Below, piece by piece: positions 17,203 through 27,070 of a DNA stretch of 64,000 nucleotides (position 1 is the first letter of the stretch; each line of letters begins with the position of its first letter). A model generated the notes under the pieces. That model was not told the origin of the DNA, did no database searches, and worked only from the letters and a program-made list of their open reading frames with translations. The translations under genes and the position numbers were made by a program. Origin of the DNA: Chitinasiproducens palmae (GTDB lineage Bacteria; Pseudomonadota; Gammaproteobacteria; Burkholderiales; Burkholderiaceae). The stretch is taken from NCBI RefSeq assembly GCF_900095735.1, contig NZ_FNLO01000005.1, forward strand, positions 271,309-335,308. Reading direction: 5' to 3'.

Positions 17203-18183
17203 ATGAGAAAAGAGATGACGATTCTCGGTATTGAACAGATCACCTACGGCGTCACCGCGCTCGACACCTGCCGGCGTTTCATGAGCGACTGGGGCCTGAC
17301 CGAGGTCTCGGCGAACGAAGGCCGCGCCGATTTCGAGACGCTGAACGGCGGCCGCGTCGCGCTCGTCCTGCACGACGATCCGTCGCTGCCGGCGGCGATC
17401 GAAGAGGGACCGACGATCCGGGAAGTCGTCTGGGGCGTCGCGACGGCGGCGGAACTCGCGCCGATCGCCGAACGGATGCGCGGGCGGCCGGGCTTTTTCC
17501 AGGACGACACGGCAGTCGGCTGCGTCGACCCGAATGGTCTGGCGATCCGCATTGAAGTGACGCGCAAGCGGGAAATCGACGTGGTCGGTTCACCGTCGAA
17601 CGCGTGGGGCCGTGAGCCGGCCCGCGTCGACACGCCGAGTCCGATCTACGAGCGCGCCCAGCCGATCGAGGTTGGTCACGTCGTGTTCTTCACGAACGCG
17701 CTGGCCGAGAGCGAAGCCTTCTATCACGAGGTGCTGGGTTTCGAGACGTCCGACCGCTACCCGCAGCGCGGTGCCTTCATGCGGTGCGCGCCGCACGGCG
17801 GGCACCATGACCTGTTCCTGCTGCAGCTGCCGAACGGCAAGCGTGGCCTGAACCACGTCGCCTTTACGGTTCGCGACATCCATGAGGTGTTCGGCGGCGG
17901 GCTGCACATCAGCCGTTGCGGCTGGCAAACGCAGCTCGGGCCGGGCCGTCACCCGGTCTCGTCGGCGTATTTCTGGTATTTCGCGAATCCGGCCGGCGCG
18001 CTGATCGAGTACTACGCGGACGAAGACCATCTGACGCCCGAGTGGCAACCGCGCGAATTCGAGCCGGGTCCCACGGTCTTTGCCGAGTGGGCGATTGATG
18101 GCGGCATCGACGGTTTCACCCGCCGCCAGGCCACTGGCGCGAAGCCGCCCGAAGGCAAGTTCCTGACCGACCGCAAGCCCTGA
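17203..18183 (+). CDS. Two-domain VOC protein, extradiol-dioxygenase-like
   Basis: The 326 residues form two vicinal-oxygen-chelate domains. The C-terminal domain keeps a plausible metal triad: His159 (EVGHVVFF), His218 (LNHVAF) and Glu269 (ALIEYYADEDH). An active-site-like GRHPVSSAYFWYF segment is also present. This matches extradiol catechol dioxygenases of the BphC/C23O class, while the N-terminal domain is a degenerate copy. ATG 17215 is an alternative start. It follows the reductase by 32 bases and is the last gene of the island; ring cleavage after the Rieske step would be logical. Confidence 0.85.
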   Translation: MRKEMTILGIEQITYGVTALDTCRRFMSDWGLTEVSANEGRADFETLNGGRVALVLHDDPSLPAAIEEGPTIREVVWGVATAAELAPIAERMRGRPGFFQDDTAVGCVDPNGLAIRIEVTRKREIDVVGSPSNAWGREPARVDTPSPIYERAQPIEVGHVVFFTNALAESEAFYHEVLGFETSDRYPQRGAFMRCAPHGGHHDLFLLQLPNGKRGLNHVAFTVRDIHEVFGGGLHISRCGWQTQLGPGRHPVSSAYFWYFANPAGALIEYYADEDHLTPEWQPREFEPGPTVFAEWAIDGGIDGFTRRQATGAKPPEGKFLTDRKP

Positions 18184-18768
18184 TCGTCTGCCGGGTTCGC
18201 CGACCGGTCCCGGTCGGTGAGCGGGCTGCCTGAGCGGGCTGCTTGAGCGAGGACCCGGCTCAGTGCTCGCCTGATTCTGCGTGTCCCTGCCTGTCCCTGC
18301 CTGTCTCCCCCCGCCTCATCTCCCGCGGCCGACGCACGCCGGCGTCCGTGGCCATGCGGCGCGGTGCACCCAGACCGGTTGCGCCGACCTGGCCATTCCT
18401 TCGTCCCCTTCTGTTCCGCATCCCTGACAATTGCTGACGCCACGGCGGACGGCGGTCGACGCACGCGGTCTTCGCCGCCCGTTTGCGCAGTCGTTGGCTC
18501 GCGAGCCGCGAGAGCGACGGCGCGACTGTCACCTCGTCTCTCGTCGAGCGCGTCAGCCGATGTCGATGCCGCTGCTGTGCACCGGCGCACAGCAAGCGGC
18601 GGCCTCCCGGCCTAACATGCCCCGGTGGCGGTGGCGGTGGCGGTGGCGGTGGCGGTGGCGGCGCTCGCGGCGACCTGCGTGACGATCCGTCGCGGGTCGC
18701 GCCGGTCATGCTGGCCGTGCGACAATCCCGCTTTTGCGACAGCGCTGTCTTTTCCGCGAGGACCTCCG
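18184..18768. other. GC-rich intergenic region with simple repeats
   Basis: No gene is supported. It holds a short direct repeat of TGTCCCTGCC near 18282-18309 and a six-unit hexamer repeat at 18624-18659. Poly-Gly or Arg-rich frames across it are artefacts of the repeats. Confidence 0.6.
18624..18659 (+). repeat. Perfect GGTGGC microsatellite, six copies
   Basis: Six uninterrupted copies of the hexamer GGTGGC (36 bp) lie about 110 bp before the YggT start codon. Length changes by slippage are possible. The repeat is outside any supported gene. Confidence 0.9.
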
Positions 18769-19332
18769 ATGTTCGGCGATATCGCCCTTTTTCTGCTCAA
18801 TATCGTCTTCACGCTGTTCGGGGCCGCGTTGGTCCTGCGCACATGGATACAGGCGGCGCGGGTACCGCCGCGCAACCCGATCTCTCAGGGACTGTTCCAG
18901 ATCAGCGACTGGCTGGTGTTGCCATTGCGGCGCGTGATTCCCGGCTGGCGCGGTATCGATTGGGCGTCGCTGGTCGGCGCCTGGCTGACCGCGCTGGTCT
19001 ACCTGCTGCTGATGTTCGCGTTGATCGGCGTGGATCTGGCGGCACTGTTCCCGGCGATATTGCTCAACGCGCTGCTGGTCGCGTTCAAGTGGGCGGTCAA
19101 TCTGGTGCTGTGGGCCACGATCCTCTATGCGCTGATGTCGTGGATCAACCCGACCGCGCCGGCGATGATGATGCTCGACATGCTGCTTGCGCCGCTGCTC
19201 AATCCGCTGCGGCGCATCCTGCCGAACCTGGGTGGCTTCGATCTGTCGCCGCTGGCCTTGGTCGTGCTCACGCAGTTGCTGTTGATCGTCGTTGCCCGGT
19301 TGAGCGCGCCGGTCATCGCATCGCTGGTCTGA
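18769..19332 (+). CDS. YggT-family integral membrane protein
   Basis: The 187-residue inner-membrane protein has two repeats of the YggT unit. Hydrophobic segments begin at residues 4, about 60, about 85 and near the C-terminus, with SQGLFQISDWLVLPLRRVIPG and INPTAPAMMMLDMLLAPLLNPLRRILP as the paired helices. The family is linked to osmotic stress and to membrane organisation. GAGGA precedes the ATG at 18769. It appears monocistronic; the next gene runs toward it on the other strand. Confidence 0.9.
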   Translation: MFGDIALFLLNIVFTLFGAALVLRTWIQAARVPPRNPISQGLFQISDWLVLPLRRVIPGWRGIDWASLVGAWLTALVYLLLMFALIGVDLAALFPAILLNALLVAFKWAVNLVLWATILYALMSWINPTAPAMMMLDMLLAPLLNPLRRILPNLGGFDLSPLALVVLTQLLLIVVARLSAPVIASLV

Positions 19333-19554
19333 AGCCTTCGCCGGCGTCGACGCGAGCGTCGAGCGTCGGCACCGGACAGGCAGGGCGGTTCGCCTGTCCG
19401 GTGCCATGCGGTTCCGCCGCGGCCGTCGGCGTCGGCATGCGGCGCGACGGGTGGCTGGATGGAGGAACGGCGATCGTTGCCCCGTCCGCGCATTTGGCGC
19501 ATTTGGCGCATTCGGCAAACCCGGCCCTTCCCGTCGGCCCGAATCTGCGGCCGT

Positions 19555-21228
19555 TCAGCTTTGCATCAGGGTACGGGACGCAATCGCGGTCTCGGCCAAG
19601 TCGGCCTCGTGCAGCAATTTTTCCAGCGTTTCGTCGTTGATCTCATTGCTGCTGCGCAGCTTGAACAGCAGCATGCGCTCCGCATGCAGGGCCGCAATGT
19701 GCATCTGCGTACTGAAATGCGCGGCCGCCAGCGCGCGCTCGCGCAACTCCTCGGTTTCGCTGTGCGCCTGCAAGGGGCGCCGATAGACCGTGGCAACCTG
19801 GGCCGCGACGTCGGCCAGCAGCGAGGTGTCGCCTTCCTCGCTTTCGATCTGCTTCGCCAGCGACTTGTGTTCGCGCTCGATCGCTTCGACGGCCGCTTGC
19901 GCGAGCCGCGTCCGCGTGTCGCGTTCCTCGCGCGTTTGCCGGTCTTCGCCGCGGGGCCGTTCGTGGCGCAGCAGCAGCGGTAGGGCGATTGCGGCCGACA
20001 CCAGCGACAACAGGATCACGCCGGAGGCCAGGAAGATGACCGTGTCGCGAGCGGGGAGCGGACTTCCGTCCGGCATCATGAACGGCAGTGACAGCACACC
20101 GGCCAGCGTGATGGCACCGCGCACACCCGCGAACGAGGTGATCGCCGCGGTGCGCATGCCGGGGATCGCGCTCTTGAAGCCGGCGCGCAGCAGGGTCTTG
20201 CTCGACAGCCAACGCAGCAGCCAGACCCAGACGAAACGCAGCACGAAGAGCGCGGCGAAGACTGCCACGACCTCGCCGACCAGCGCCCACTCCTGCGCCG
20301 GATCGGTGCGATGCGCGTCGACCAGTGCGCGTCCGATGATGGCCGGGAACTGCTGGCCGAGCATGATGAAGATGATGCCGTTGAAGGTCAGTTCGATCAT
20401 CGCCCAGACGCTGGAGCCTCGCATCCGGGTGGCGACGCTGTAGTTCTCCGGGTCGACCGAATAATTCATCATCATGCCCGCCGCGACCGCCGACAGGATG
20501 CCCGACAGGCCGAGGTGCTCGGCGAGCAGATAGGCGGCGAACGGCATCAGCAGGATCAGCAGCACCTGGGTGCCCGCGTCGTCGCCACCGGTCAGCCGGC
20601 CGATGCGTTGCCGCACGCGGTTGAACAGCCACGCGAAGGCGGCGCCGACGGCCAGTCCGCCGCAGGCGATCAGCACGAAGCTGCCTGCAGCGGCCCAGAT
20701 CGAGAACACGCCGGTGAGCGCCGCCTTGATGGCGAAGCGCAGCGCGACCAGGCCGGATGCGTCGTTGAGTAGCGCTTCTCCTTCAAGCACGTGCATCAGC
20801 TGCGCGGGCAGGCGTTTCTTGCCGACGATGCCCGACAATGCGACGGCATCGGTGGGCGAGAGCACCGCCGCCAGTGCGAACGCGATCGGCAATGGGATCG
20901 CCGGCACGAGCCAGTGCACGAAGTAGCCGGCACCGGCGATCGTGAAGAAGACCAGGCCCAGTGCCAGCATCAGCACCGCGCGTCGGTGTGCGAACAGCTC
21001 GCGCTTCGGGATCCGCCACGCGTCCGCGAACAGCAGCGGCGGAATGAAGAGCAGCATGAACAGGTCGGGATCGAACGTCAGACGGACGTCGAACCCGGGC
21101 CAGGCGAGCAGCGCACCGATGAAGATCTGCACGAGCGGCAGCGGAATCGTGAACGGTACGAGCCTGAACAGCACGCCGGAAAGGGCCACGCTGAGCAGCA
21201 GAATGAGGACGGTGTAGACGATCTCCAT
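19555..21228 (-). CDS. CPA1-family Na+/H+ antiporter
   Basis: The 557-residue protein has about twelve membrane helices in its first 400 residues, with the ion-site motif LSPTDAVALSGIV and EGEALLNDASGLVALR typical of NhaP/NHE exchangers. The C-terminal 140 residues are a charged cytoplasmic tail with long helices, probably a regulatory domain. It should exchange cytosolic Na+ (or K+) for protons. It converges with the YggT gene across 220 bases containing short GCGCATTTG repeats near 19490-19515. Confidence 0.9.
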   Translation of the reverse strand: MEIVYTVLILLLSVALSGVLFRLVPFTIPLPLVQIFIGALLAWPGFDVRLTFDPDLFMLLFIPPLLFADAWRIPKRELFAHRRAVLMLALGLVFFTIAGAGYFVHWLVPAIPLPIAFALAAVLSPTDAVALSGIVGKKRLPAQLMHVLEGEALLNDASGLVALRFAIKAALTGVFSIWAAAGSFVLIACGGLAVGAAFAWLFNRVRQRIGRLTGGDDAGTQVLLILLMPFAAYLLAEHLGLSGILSAVAAGMMMNYSVDPENYSVATRMRGSSVWAMIELTFNGIIFIMLGQQFPAIIGRALVDAHRTDPAQEWALVGEVVAVFAALFVLRFVWVWLLRWLSSKTLLRAGFKSAIPGMRTAAITSFAGVRGAITLAGVLSLPFMMPDGSPLPARDTVIFLASGVILLSLVSAAIALPLLLRHERPRGEDRQTREERDTRTRLAQAAVEAIEREHKSLAKQIESEEGDTSLLADVAAQVATVYRRPLQAHSETEELRERALAAAHFSTQMHIAALHAERMLLFKLRSSNEINDETLEKLLHEADLAETAIASRTLMQS

Positions 21229-21715
21229 GCGGTACGGGTCTGGGCTCCAGTATGGGGACGGGAGGGCCGGCTCGATCGGCGCGGACCTGTTGGCTGCGCC
21301 GTTGCGGCGCGGGCGTTGCCGACATACTACCGCTTACCGCGGCCGGCCTCGATGTCGGGCGCCGGCCAACGGGTTGGCGCGCGTGGTTGCGCGCGCGTCG
21401 GCTGCCGGCCGCATGCCGTTCTGCATGCGCGCCACGCACGGTCTGCATTGCGACCGATGCGCCACGCGACGTTCGTCGGCGAGCGCGGGCGAATTTTGGT
21501 AAAGCACAGCGGCGGAGCGGCCGAACGGCCAGGCGGGAAAGCGCGGTGGAGCATGGTCGGCCCGTGCCCAATGCGGCCAGGCCCATCGCCCGGCTGCGGG
21601 CACGCCGCCGGCAAGGGCGAACTCACTGAGAAAGCCAGAGGCCGTCGGACGCCATCGGATACTGACCAACACAGTCGAACAGCGATGCACGGCGCGCGGT
21701 CGCCGTCGTGGTGGC
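21229..21715. other. Intergenic region between dnaE2 and the antiporter
   Basis: This stretch of about 490 bases lies downstream of the dnaE2 stop and holds the antiporter promoter region. I see no gene with ribosome site or family signal. Confidence 0.5.
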
Positions 21716-24700
21716 TCAGAAGAAATTGCGGCTGGCGGCAGGCAGATCGCCGAGCAGGTGCGACAGATCCTCGACCCGGCTGGCGACCAGGTGGCGAACT
21801 TCACCCTCGCACTGCCAGACGCCGTGCACGGCCATCAGCGAGGCCCCCAGCACTGCGCGGCGGAAGCGTTCCTGGGTCGAGGGCCAGACGATCACGTTGA
21901 CCTGTCCGCTCTCGTCCTCGATCGTCACGAACATCACGCCCTTGGCGGTGCCGGGACGCTGTCGCACCGTGACCAGGCCGCAACCGCGCGCCAGCTGGCC
22001 GTTGCGATAACGCGCCAGCACCTTGGACGACTGCAGACGGCGGCGCAGCAGCAGTGGGCGCAGCAAGGCCACCGGATGGCGACCCAGCGTGAAGCCCATC
22101 GTCTTGTAATCGCCGACGATCTGCTCGCCTTCGCTCGGCGCCGCGAACTGCGCGTCCGCCATGTCGTCGCCACCCGCCTCGCGCAGCAGGTCCCGCGTCG
22201 GCACCGCGTCCACGGCCTGCCAAAGCGCCTGCCGACGGTGGCCGGCCAGTGTGCGCAGCGCGTCCGCGGCCGCCAGCACCTGCAGGTCGTGGCGATTCAA
22301 CTGGGCACGCCGCGCCAGATCGTGAACGTCGCCGAACGGACGGACCGCACGCGCTGCTTCGATGCGCCAGCTGCTTTCCTCGCGCATGCCGCGCACGCGC
22401 GACAGGCCCAGCCGCACGGCCGGCGTCGTGCACTCGCCTTCCAGCGTCGAATCCCATTCGCTGATCGTCACGTCGACGGGAAGCACCTGCACGCCATGCC
22501 GGCGCGCATCCTGGATCAACTGAGATGGCGAGTAGAAGCCCATCGGCTGGCTGTTCAGCATGGCGCATAGAAAGGCGGCGGGTTCATGGCATTTCAACCA
22601 ACTGCTGGTATAGACCAGCAGCGCGAAACTCGCCGCGTGGCTTTCGGGAAAGCCGTATTCGCCGAAGCCCTGGATTTGCGCGAAGATCGACTCGGCGAAT
22701 TCGCGTTCATAGCCACGCGCGAGCATGCCTTCGACGATGCGCTCGTGATAGACGTGCAGGCCGCCCTTGCGCCGCCACGCCGCCATCGCCCGGCGCAACG
22801 CATCGGCTTCGCCGGCGCTGAAGCCGGCGGCGAGCATGGCGATCTGCATCACCTGCTCCTGGAAGATCGGCACGCCCAGCGTGCGCTCCAGCGCGACCTT
22901 CACTTCATCGCTCGGGTAGGTGACCGGTTCCAGTTTCTGCCGGCGGCGCAGATAAGGATGGACCATGCCGCCCTGGATCGGACCAGGTCTCACGATCGCC
23001 ACCTCGATCACCAGATCGTAGAAAGTGCGAGGCCGCATGCGCGGCAGCATGCTCATCTGCGCGCGCGATTCGATCTGGAACACGCCCACCGTGTCGGCGC
23101 GGCAGATCATGTCATAGGTGGCCAAGTCCTCCGACGGTATGTCCTGCATCTCGAAATCGTCGCCGCGGCGCTGGCTGACCAGCGCGAGCGCGCGGCGAAT
23201 GGCCGACAGCATGCCCAGCGCCAGCACGTCCACCTTGAGCAGACCGATCGCATCGAGGTCGTCCTTGTCCCATTCGATCACGCTGCGCTCGGGCATCGCG
23301 GCGTTTTCGATCGGCACGATGCGCGACAGCTTGCCGGCGCTGATCACGAAACCGCCGGAATGTTGTGACAGATGGCGCGGAAAGCCCAGCAGTTGTGCGG
23401 CCAGATGGGCCCACTGCCGGATCATCGGAGCTTCGATGTCGAGGCCAGCCTCGGTGAAGCGGGCCAGCAGGTCCTGGCTGGAATCGAACCAGTGATGGGT
23501 TTTCACGACACGCTCGACGAGCAGTGCGTCGACCCCCAGCGCCTTGCCCGCATCGCGCAGTGCGCTGCGCGGCCGGTAGGTCGCGACGGCGGCGGCGAGT
23601 GCCGCGCGGTCGCGGCCATATTTGCGATAGATGTACTGGACGACCTCTTCGCGCCGCTGGTGCTCGAAGTCGATGTCGATGTCCGGCGGCTCGTTGCGTT
23701 CGCGGCTGATGAAGCGCTCGAACAGCATGCTGCTGCGCGCCGGGTCGACTTCGGTAACGCCGAGGCAATAGCAGACGGCGGAATTCGCCGCCGAGCCGCG
23801 CCCCTGGCACAGGATGCCTTCGCGCCGCGCGAAACGCACCAGGTCGTAGACGGTCAGGAAGTATGGTTCGTAACCCAGCTCGGTAATCAACGCCAGTTCC
23901 TTGTCGACCTGTGCCTGGATCGCGGCCGGAATACCCTGCCTGAAACGATGTTGCGCACCGATCAGCGTCTCCTGGCGCAGATAGGCGCTGGGCGTATAGC
24001 CAGGCGGCGTCAGCTCTTGCGGATACTCGTAACGCAGTTCGTCGAGCGAGAACGTGCAGCGCCGTACCAGTTCGAGCGTCTGGGCCAGGGCAGCCGGCGC
24101 ATACAGATTGGCCAGCCGCAGACGCGAGCGCAGATGTTGTTCGCCGTTCGCAGCCAGGTCGTAGCCGCAGTCGCTGACTGGCCGGCGCAGCCGCACGGCG
24201 GACAGTGTGTCCTGCAAGGGCTTGCGCGAGCGCACATGCATGCAGGCGCCGCCGAGGGCGACGATCGGCAGGCCATAGCGTTGAGCGGCGCGCTCGATGC
24301 GCTCGCGCAGGGCATCGTCGTGAACCTGCCCATGCAGGGTCAGGCCGATCCAGGCGCATTGGAAGAAAGTGCGCGCCAGCCAGCGTACCTGCCGCTCCAG
24401 CTGTATTTCATCGATATCGTGCATGACCGACAACACCGCCAAGCAATCGGGCAACCAGCGCAGGTGACGGTAGGGTTCGTCGGGCGCCTCGATGTCGCGC
24501 GTCGTCAGTTGGTAGCTGCCCTTGACGGCACGGGTGCGGCCCAGCGTGATCAGCTCGGACAGATTGCCGTAGCCGTTCCGGTTGCAGGCAAGGATCGTCA
24601 ACGCGGGGCCGGCCGCGGCATCGGGATCGCTCAACTGGATGTAAGAGCCGATCAGCAGCGGCAGCTCCTCGCCCTCGCGCTTGGCCTGAGCATGGGCACG

Positions 24701-24871
24701 CACGACGCCGGCCAGCGAGCATTCATCGGTGATCGCGAGTGCGGTGTAACCGAGTTCGCGGGCGCGCATCACCATCTCCTCGGGATGCGAGGCGCCGCGC
24801 AGGAACGAGAAATTCGTGAAGCACTGCAGTTCCGCGTAGGCGGGCAGGCCAACGGCGCGTCGGATCGACAT
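21716..24871 (-). CDS. dnaE2: Error-prone DNA polymerase III alpha-like, DnaE2/ImuC
   Basis: The 1051 residues match the DnaE2 length. The N-terminal PHP domain starts YAELQCFTNFSFLRGASHPEE; the palm carries the aspartates in PPDIDIDFEHQRREEVVQYIYRKYG; GRGSAANSAVCYCLG and FPESHAASFALLVY are further C-family motifs; an OB domain (VMFVTIEDESGQVNVIVW) closes it. With ImuA and ImuB it performs SOS-induced translesion synthesis and mutagenesis. The start at 24871 was chosen because homology begins there; an in-frame 37-residue extension overlaps imuB. The gap to imuB is 13 bases. Confidence 0.95.
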   Translation of the reverse strand: MSIRRAVGLPAYAELQCFTNFSFLRGASHPEEMVMRARELGYTALAITDECSLAGVVRAHAQAKREGEELPLLIGSYIQLSDPDAAAGPALTILACNRNGYGNLSELITLGRTRAVKGSYQLTTRDIEAPDEPYRHLRWLPDCLAVLSVMHDIDEIQLERQVRWLARTFFQCAWIGLTLHGQVHDDALRERIERAAQRYGLPIVALGGACMHVRSRKPLQDTLSAVRLRRPVSDCGYDLAANGEQHLRSRLRLANLYAPAALAQTLELVRRCTFSLDELRYEYPQELTPPGYTPSAYLRQETLIGAQHRFRQGIPAAIQAQVDKELALITELGYEPYFLTVYDLVRFARREGILCQGRGSAANSAVCYCLGVTEVDPARSSMLFERFISRERNEPPDIDIDFEHQRREEVVQYIYRKYGRDRAALAAAVATYRPRSALRDAGKALGVDALLVERVVKTHHWFDSSQDLLARFTEAGLDIEAPMIRQWAHLAAQLLGFPRHLSQHSGGFVISAGKLSRIVPIENAAMPERSVIEWDKDDLDAIGLLKVDVLALGMLSAIRRALALVSQRRGDDFEMQDIPSEDLATYDMICRADTVGVFQIESRAQMSMLPRMRPRTFYDLVIEVAIVRPGPIQGGMVHPYLRRRQKLEPVTYPSDEVKVALERTLGVPIFQEQVMQIAMLAAGFSAGEADALRRAMAAWRRKGGLHVYHERIVEGMLARGYEREFAESIFAQIQGFGEYGFPESHAASFALLVYTSSWLKCHEPAAFLCAMLNSQPMGFYSPSQLIQDARRHGVQVLPVDVTISEWDSTLEGECTTPAVRLGLSRVRGMREESSWRIEAARAVRPFGDVHDLARRAQLNRHDLQVLAAADALRTLAGHRRQALWQAVDAVPTRDLLREAGGDDMADAQFAAPSEGEQIVGDYKTMGFTLGRHPVALLRPLLLRRRLQSSKVLARYRNGQLARGCGLVTVRQRPGTAKGVMFVTIEDESGQVNVIVWPSTQERFRRAVLGASLMAVHGVWQCEGEVRHLVASRVEDLSHLLGDLPAASRNFF

Positions 24872-24884
24872 CGTGCACCCCGTC

Positions 24885-26342
24885 TCAGCCGAACAGGCCG
24901 TGCAGGAACCAGCGCGGTTCCGCTTCGTCCAGCGCGCTTGGGCGTTCGCGATAGATCCAGTAGTGGATCTGGTCGCTACCAACGGCGACGAAGTAATCGC
25001 GGCTCATCGTCTGGCCACTCCACCAGCCGGTTTCGATGCGTTCGCCGGTCGAGACGAGACGCAAAGGACTGCCGTAGAACGGACGATGCTGGCGCACCAA
25101 CAATGGCACCGGCTGCAGCAGCAGCCAGATCGGACGTGTCAGATGCGCGGCGGGTTGGGGCGGCTTTGCGATCGGATGCGGTGACCAGCAGTTGGCCACG
25201 TCGGGGCGGTGGTCGGCAAGCGGTGTCGGACGTCGGATGCCGTTCGCGCCCACGCGCGCGATGACCAGTTCCAGCAGGCGCAGATGATCGGCGGGACTGC
25301 CGCCTGGCGCCGGAAACAGGGTTTCGCTGGGCGGAGCGGCGGGTTCGAGGGTCAGCACCCGCAGCCGCACGCCCAATACAGCGGCAGGCAGGACTGTCCG
25401 TGCGATTCGTTCCCGCAGCAGACGGGACAGGTGGGCCGTCTCGCGGGTCGGCTGACCCAGCGCAATCTCGATAAGCGTCGGCGCCAGTGCCTGACGGCCG
25501 CGTTCGTGCACCAGTTCGAGCGCAAGCCGCGTCACGGCGTAATGCTTCACGTTGAGCCAGCCGACCAACTGCATGACCATGCCTTCGGCACAGGCGGCGA
25601 TCGGTTCGGCATGCTCAGTCCGGTCGGGCAGTTCCTGACGCACGTCGAAGACCGGTGGCACGTCGAACCATTCGTGCAACTCGGCTTCGTTGCCGAGCGC
25701 GCGGTCGAGCGCATCCACCAGCGTGGCGCCCGCCCGTCGCTTCAAGCCTGCGCGCGGCAGACGCAACAGATCTCCGCAGGTCCGGCAGCCCAGGCCATCG
25801 AGCCAATCGGCAAGCGGACGCGCTTCCGGCAGCAGACTGAAGGGCAGGGCGTCGATCCGGCGCCGCAGGCTGTCGAGTTGCAAGATGCGGCGACCGATGC
25901 GCGCCATCAGCCAGGCGCCGGCGCTGGTCGGCGCAAGACCCAGCCGGCAAGTCAGGGCGAGGGCTCGCAGTGTCTCGCGCAGCATGCGCAGTAGGCGGCG
26001 GATGCCGCCGAACAGGCGCAGGCTGGCTGCCACTTCGACCAGAACCGTGGCCTCGCTGCTCAGGACCACGAGGGGTGAAAAACGCAGCAGCGCGGTTGCC
26101 GTCGCATGCAGGCGCTGGCGTTCGCACTCGTCGTCACGCTCGCGGATCGCGGCGCCCGGGGCCAGGCTCAGCACGCTGCTGCGCCGCATGCCAGGCCGCA
26201 CGCCGGCCGCCAGCGCAGCCGCACTGGCGGCCAGCACCCTGTCCCGCTCGATCACCACCAGGCCGCCCTCGTCCTGTGTCCAGAGCGGGCGCAAGGAGTC
26301 GAGCGCCAGATGGGGCAGATGGATGCCGATCCATACACGCAT
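24885..26342 (-). CDS. imuB: ImuB, Y-family polymerase-like mutasome adaptor
   Basis: The 485 residues open with MRVWIGIHLPHLALDSL, an N-terminus that replaces the catalytic DxD of true Y-family polymerases, as expected for ImuB. SLLPEARPLADWLDGLGCRTCGDLLRLPR is the helix-hairpin-helix part. Family knowledge: it has no polymerase activity but tethers DnaE2 to the sliding clamp and ImuA. It sits between imuA (19-base gap) and dnaE2. Confidence 0.94.
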   Translation of the reverse strand: MRVWIGIHLPHLALDSLRPLWTQDEGGLVVIERDRVLAASAAALAAGVRPGMRRSSVLSLAPGAAIRERDDECERQRLHATATALLRFSPLVVLSSEATVLVEVAASLRLFGGIRRLLRMLRETLRALALTCRLGLAPTSAGAWLMARIGRRILQLDSLRRRIDALPFSLLPEARPLADWLDGLGCRTCGDLLRLPRAGLKRRAGATLVDALDRALGNEAELHEWFDVPPVFDVRQELPDRTEHAEPIAACAEGMVMQLVGWLNVKHYAVTRLALELVHERGRQALAPTLIEIALGQPTRETAHLSRLLRERIARTVLPAAVLGVRLRVLTLEPAAPPSETLFPAPGGSPADHLRLLELVIARVGANGIRRPTPLADHRPDVANCWSPHPIAKPPQPAAHLTRPIWLLLQPVPLLVRQHRPFYGSPLRLVSTGERIETGWWSGQTMSRDYFVAVGSDQIHYWIYRERPSALDEAEPRWFLHGLFG

Positions 26343-26361
26343 GGCGCTACCACCGGCGACA

Positions 26362-27057
26362 TCAACGCCCGTCGGCGAGCGGCGCCGCTTCGGGCTGCGG
26401 CACGGCTGGCTGTTCGGCTGGCAATTTGCGATGCACCGGCAGCGGCGCCAACGGCAGGACCAGGGGCGCGTCGTGTGCCGGGCCGCGGCGTTTGACGAAG
26501 CGGATCGCCACGCCGTCCTCCGCCGGCGTCAGGGATAGCCGCAGCGGCGCGGGCGAGGCCTGTTGCACGGCGGCGAGCGGACGAATCATCAGAAACAGCG
26601 TGTCACCCGCCTGTGCGGCCAGATGCAGGCGGCGCAGCGCCTCGGTACGAATCTGCTGCTGCCAGAACAGCAGGACAGCGCAACTTCCCGCACGCAGGAT
26701 CTGTTCGGCGGTCCAGAGCGCATCGGCGGTGGTCGTCGTTTCGATCAGATACAGATGCTCTGTCGGCACCTGCCAGTTCGCGAACGCCAGGCTGTTGGGC
26801 TGATGCGGCGGCTGCAACAGCATCAGTGGTTTGTGACCAAGCGCGCGCAGCGCGGGGCGCAACAGACGCATTTCGCCGATCCCTGGCTGTTGCACGAGCA
26901 GTTCGACGAGCGTCCCGACCGGCCAGCCGCCGCCCGGCAACTCCGCGGAAAGGGCCGCATAGCCGGTATCGACGCAGCGTTCCCGGGCGCCGGCAAGCTG
27001 GGACGCCCGCCAAAGCGAGGGATGAATCGTGTGTGGGTCGGAAAGGGCTGCGTGCAT
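26362..27057 (-). CDS. imuA: ImuA, RecA-like mutasome protein
   Basis: The 231 residues begin near IHPSLWRASQLAGARERCVDTGYAALSAELPGGGWPVG, the usual ImuA/SulA-like start, then LVELLVQQPGIGEMRLLRPAL in place of a canonical Walker A, as is common for this family. It is first in the imuA-imuB-dnaE2 operon. Its start lies 13 bases from a perfect LexA box, so it is induced by DNA damage. Confidence 0.93.
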   Translation of the reverse strand: MHAALSDPHTIHPSLWRASQLAGARERCVDTGYAALSAELPGGGWPVGTLVELLVQQPGIGEMRLLRPALRALGHKPLMLLQPPHQPNSLAFANWQVPTEHLYLIETTTTADALWTAEQILRAGSCAVLLFWQQQIRTEALRRLHLAAQAGDTLFLMIRPLAAVQQASPAPLRLSLTPAEDGVAIRFVKRRGPAHDAPLVLPLAPLPVHRKLPAEQPAVPQPEAAPLADGR

Positions 27058-27070
27058 GACAGATAAAATG

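Noticed and set aside
18483..19640. A long frame with a poly-Gly run over the GGTGGC repeat and yggT-like gene
   Set aside because: The Gly run comes from the microsatellite and the rest is out of frame with the YggT protein.
23372..25264. A 630-codon plus-strand frame opposite dnaE2 and imuB
   Set aside because: Both minus-strand genes carry definite family motifs; the plus frame shows shadow composition.
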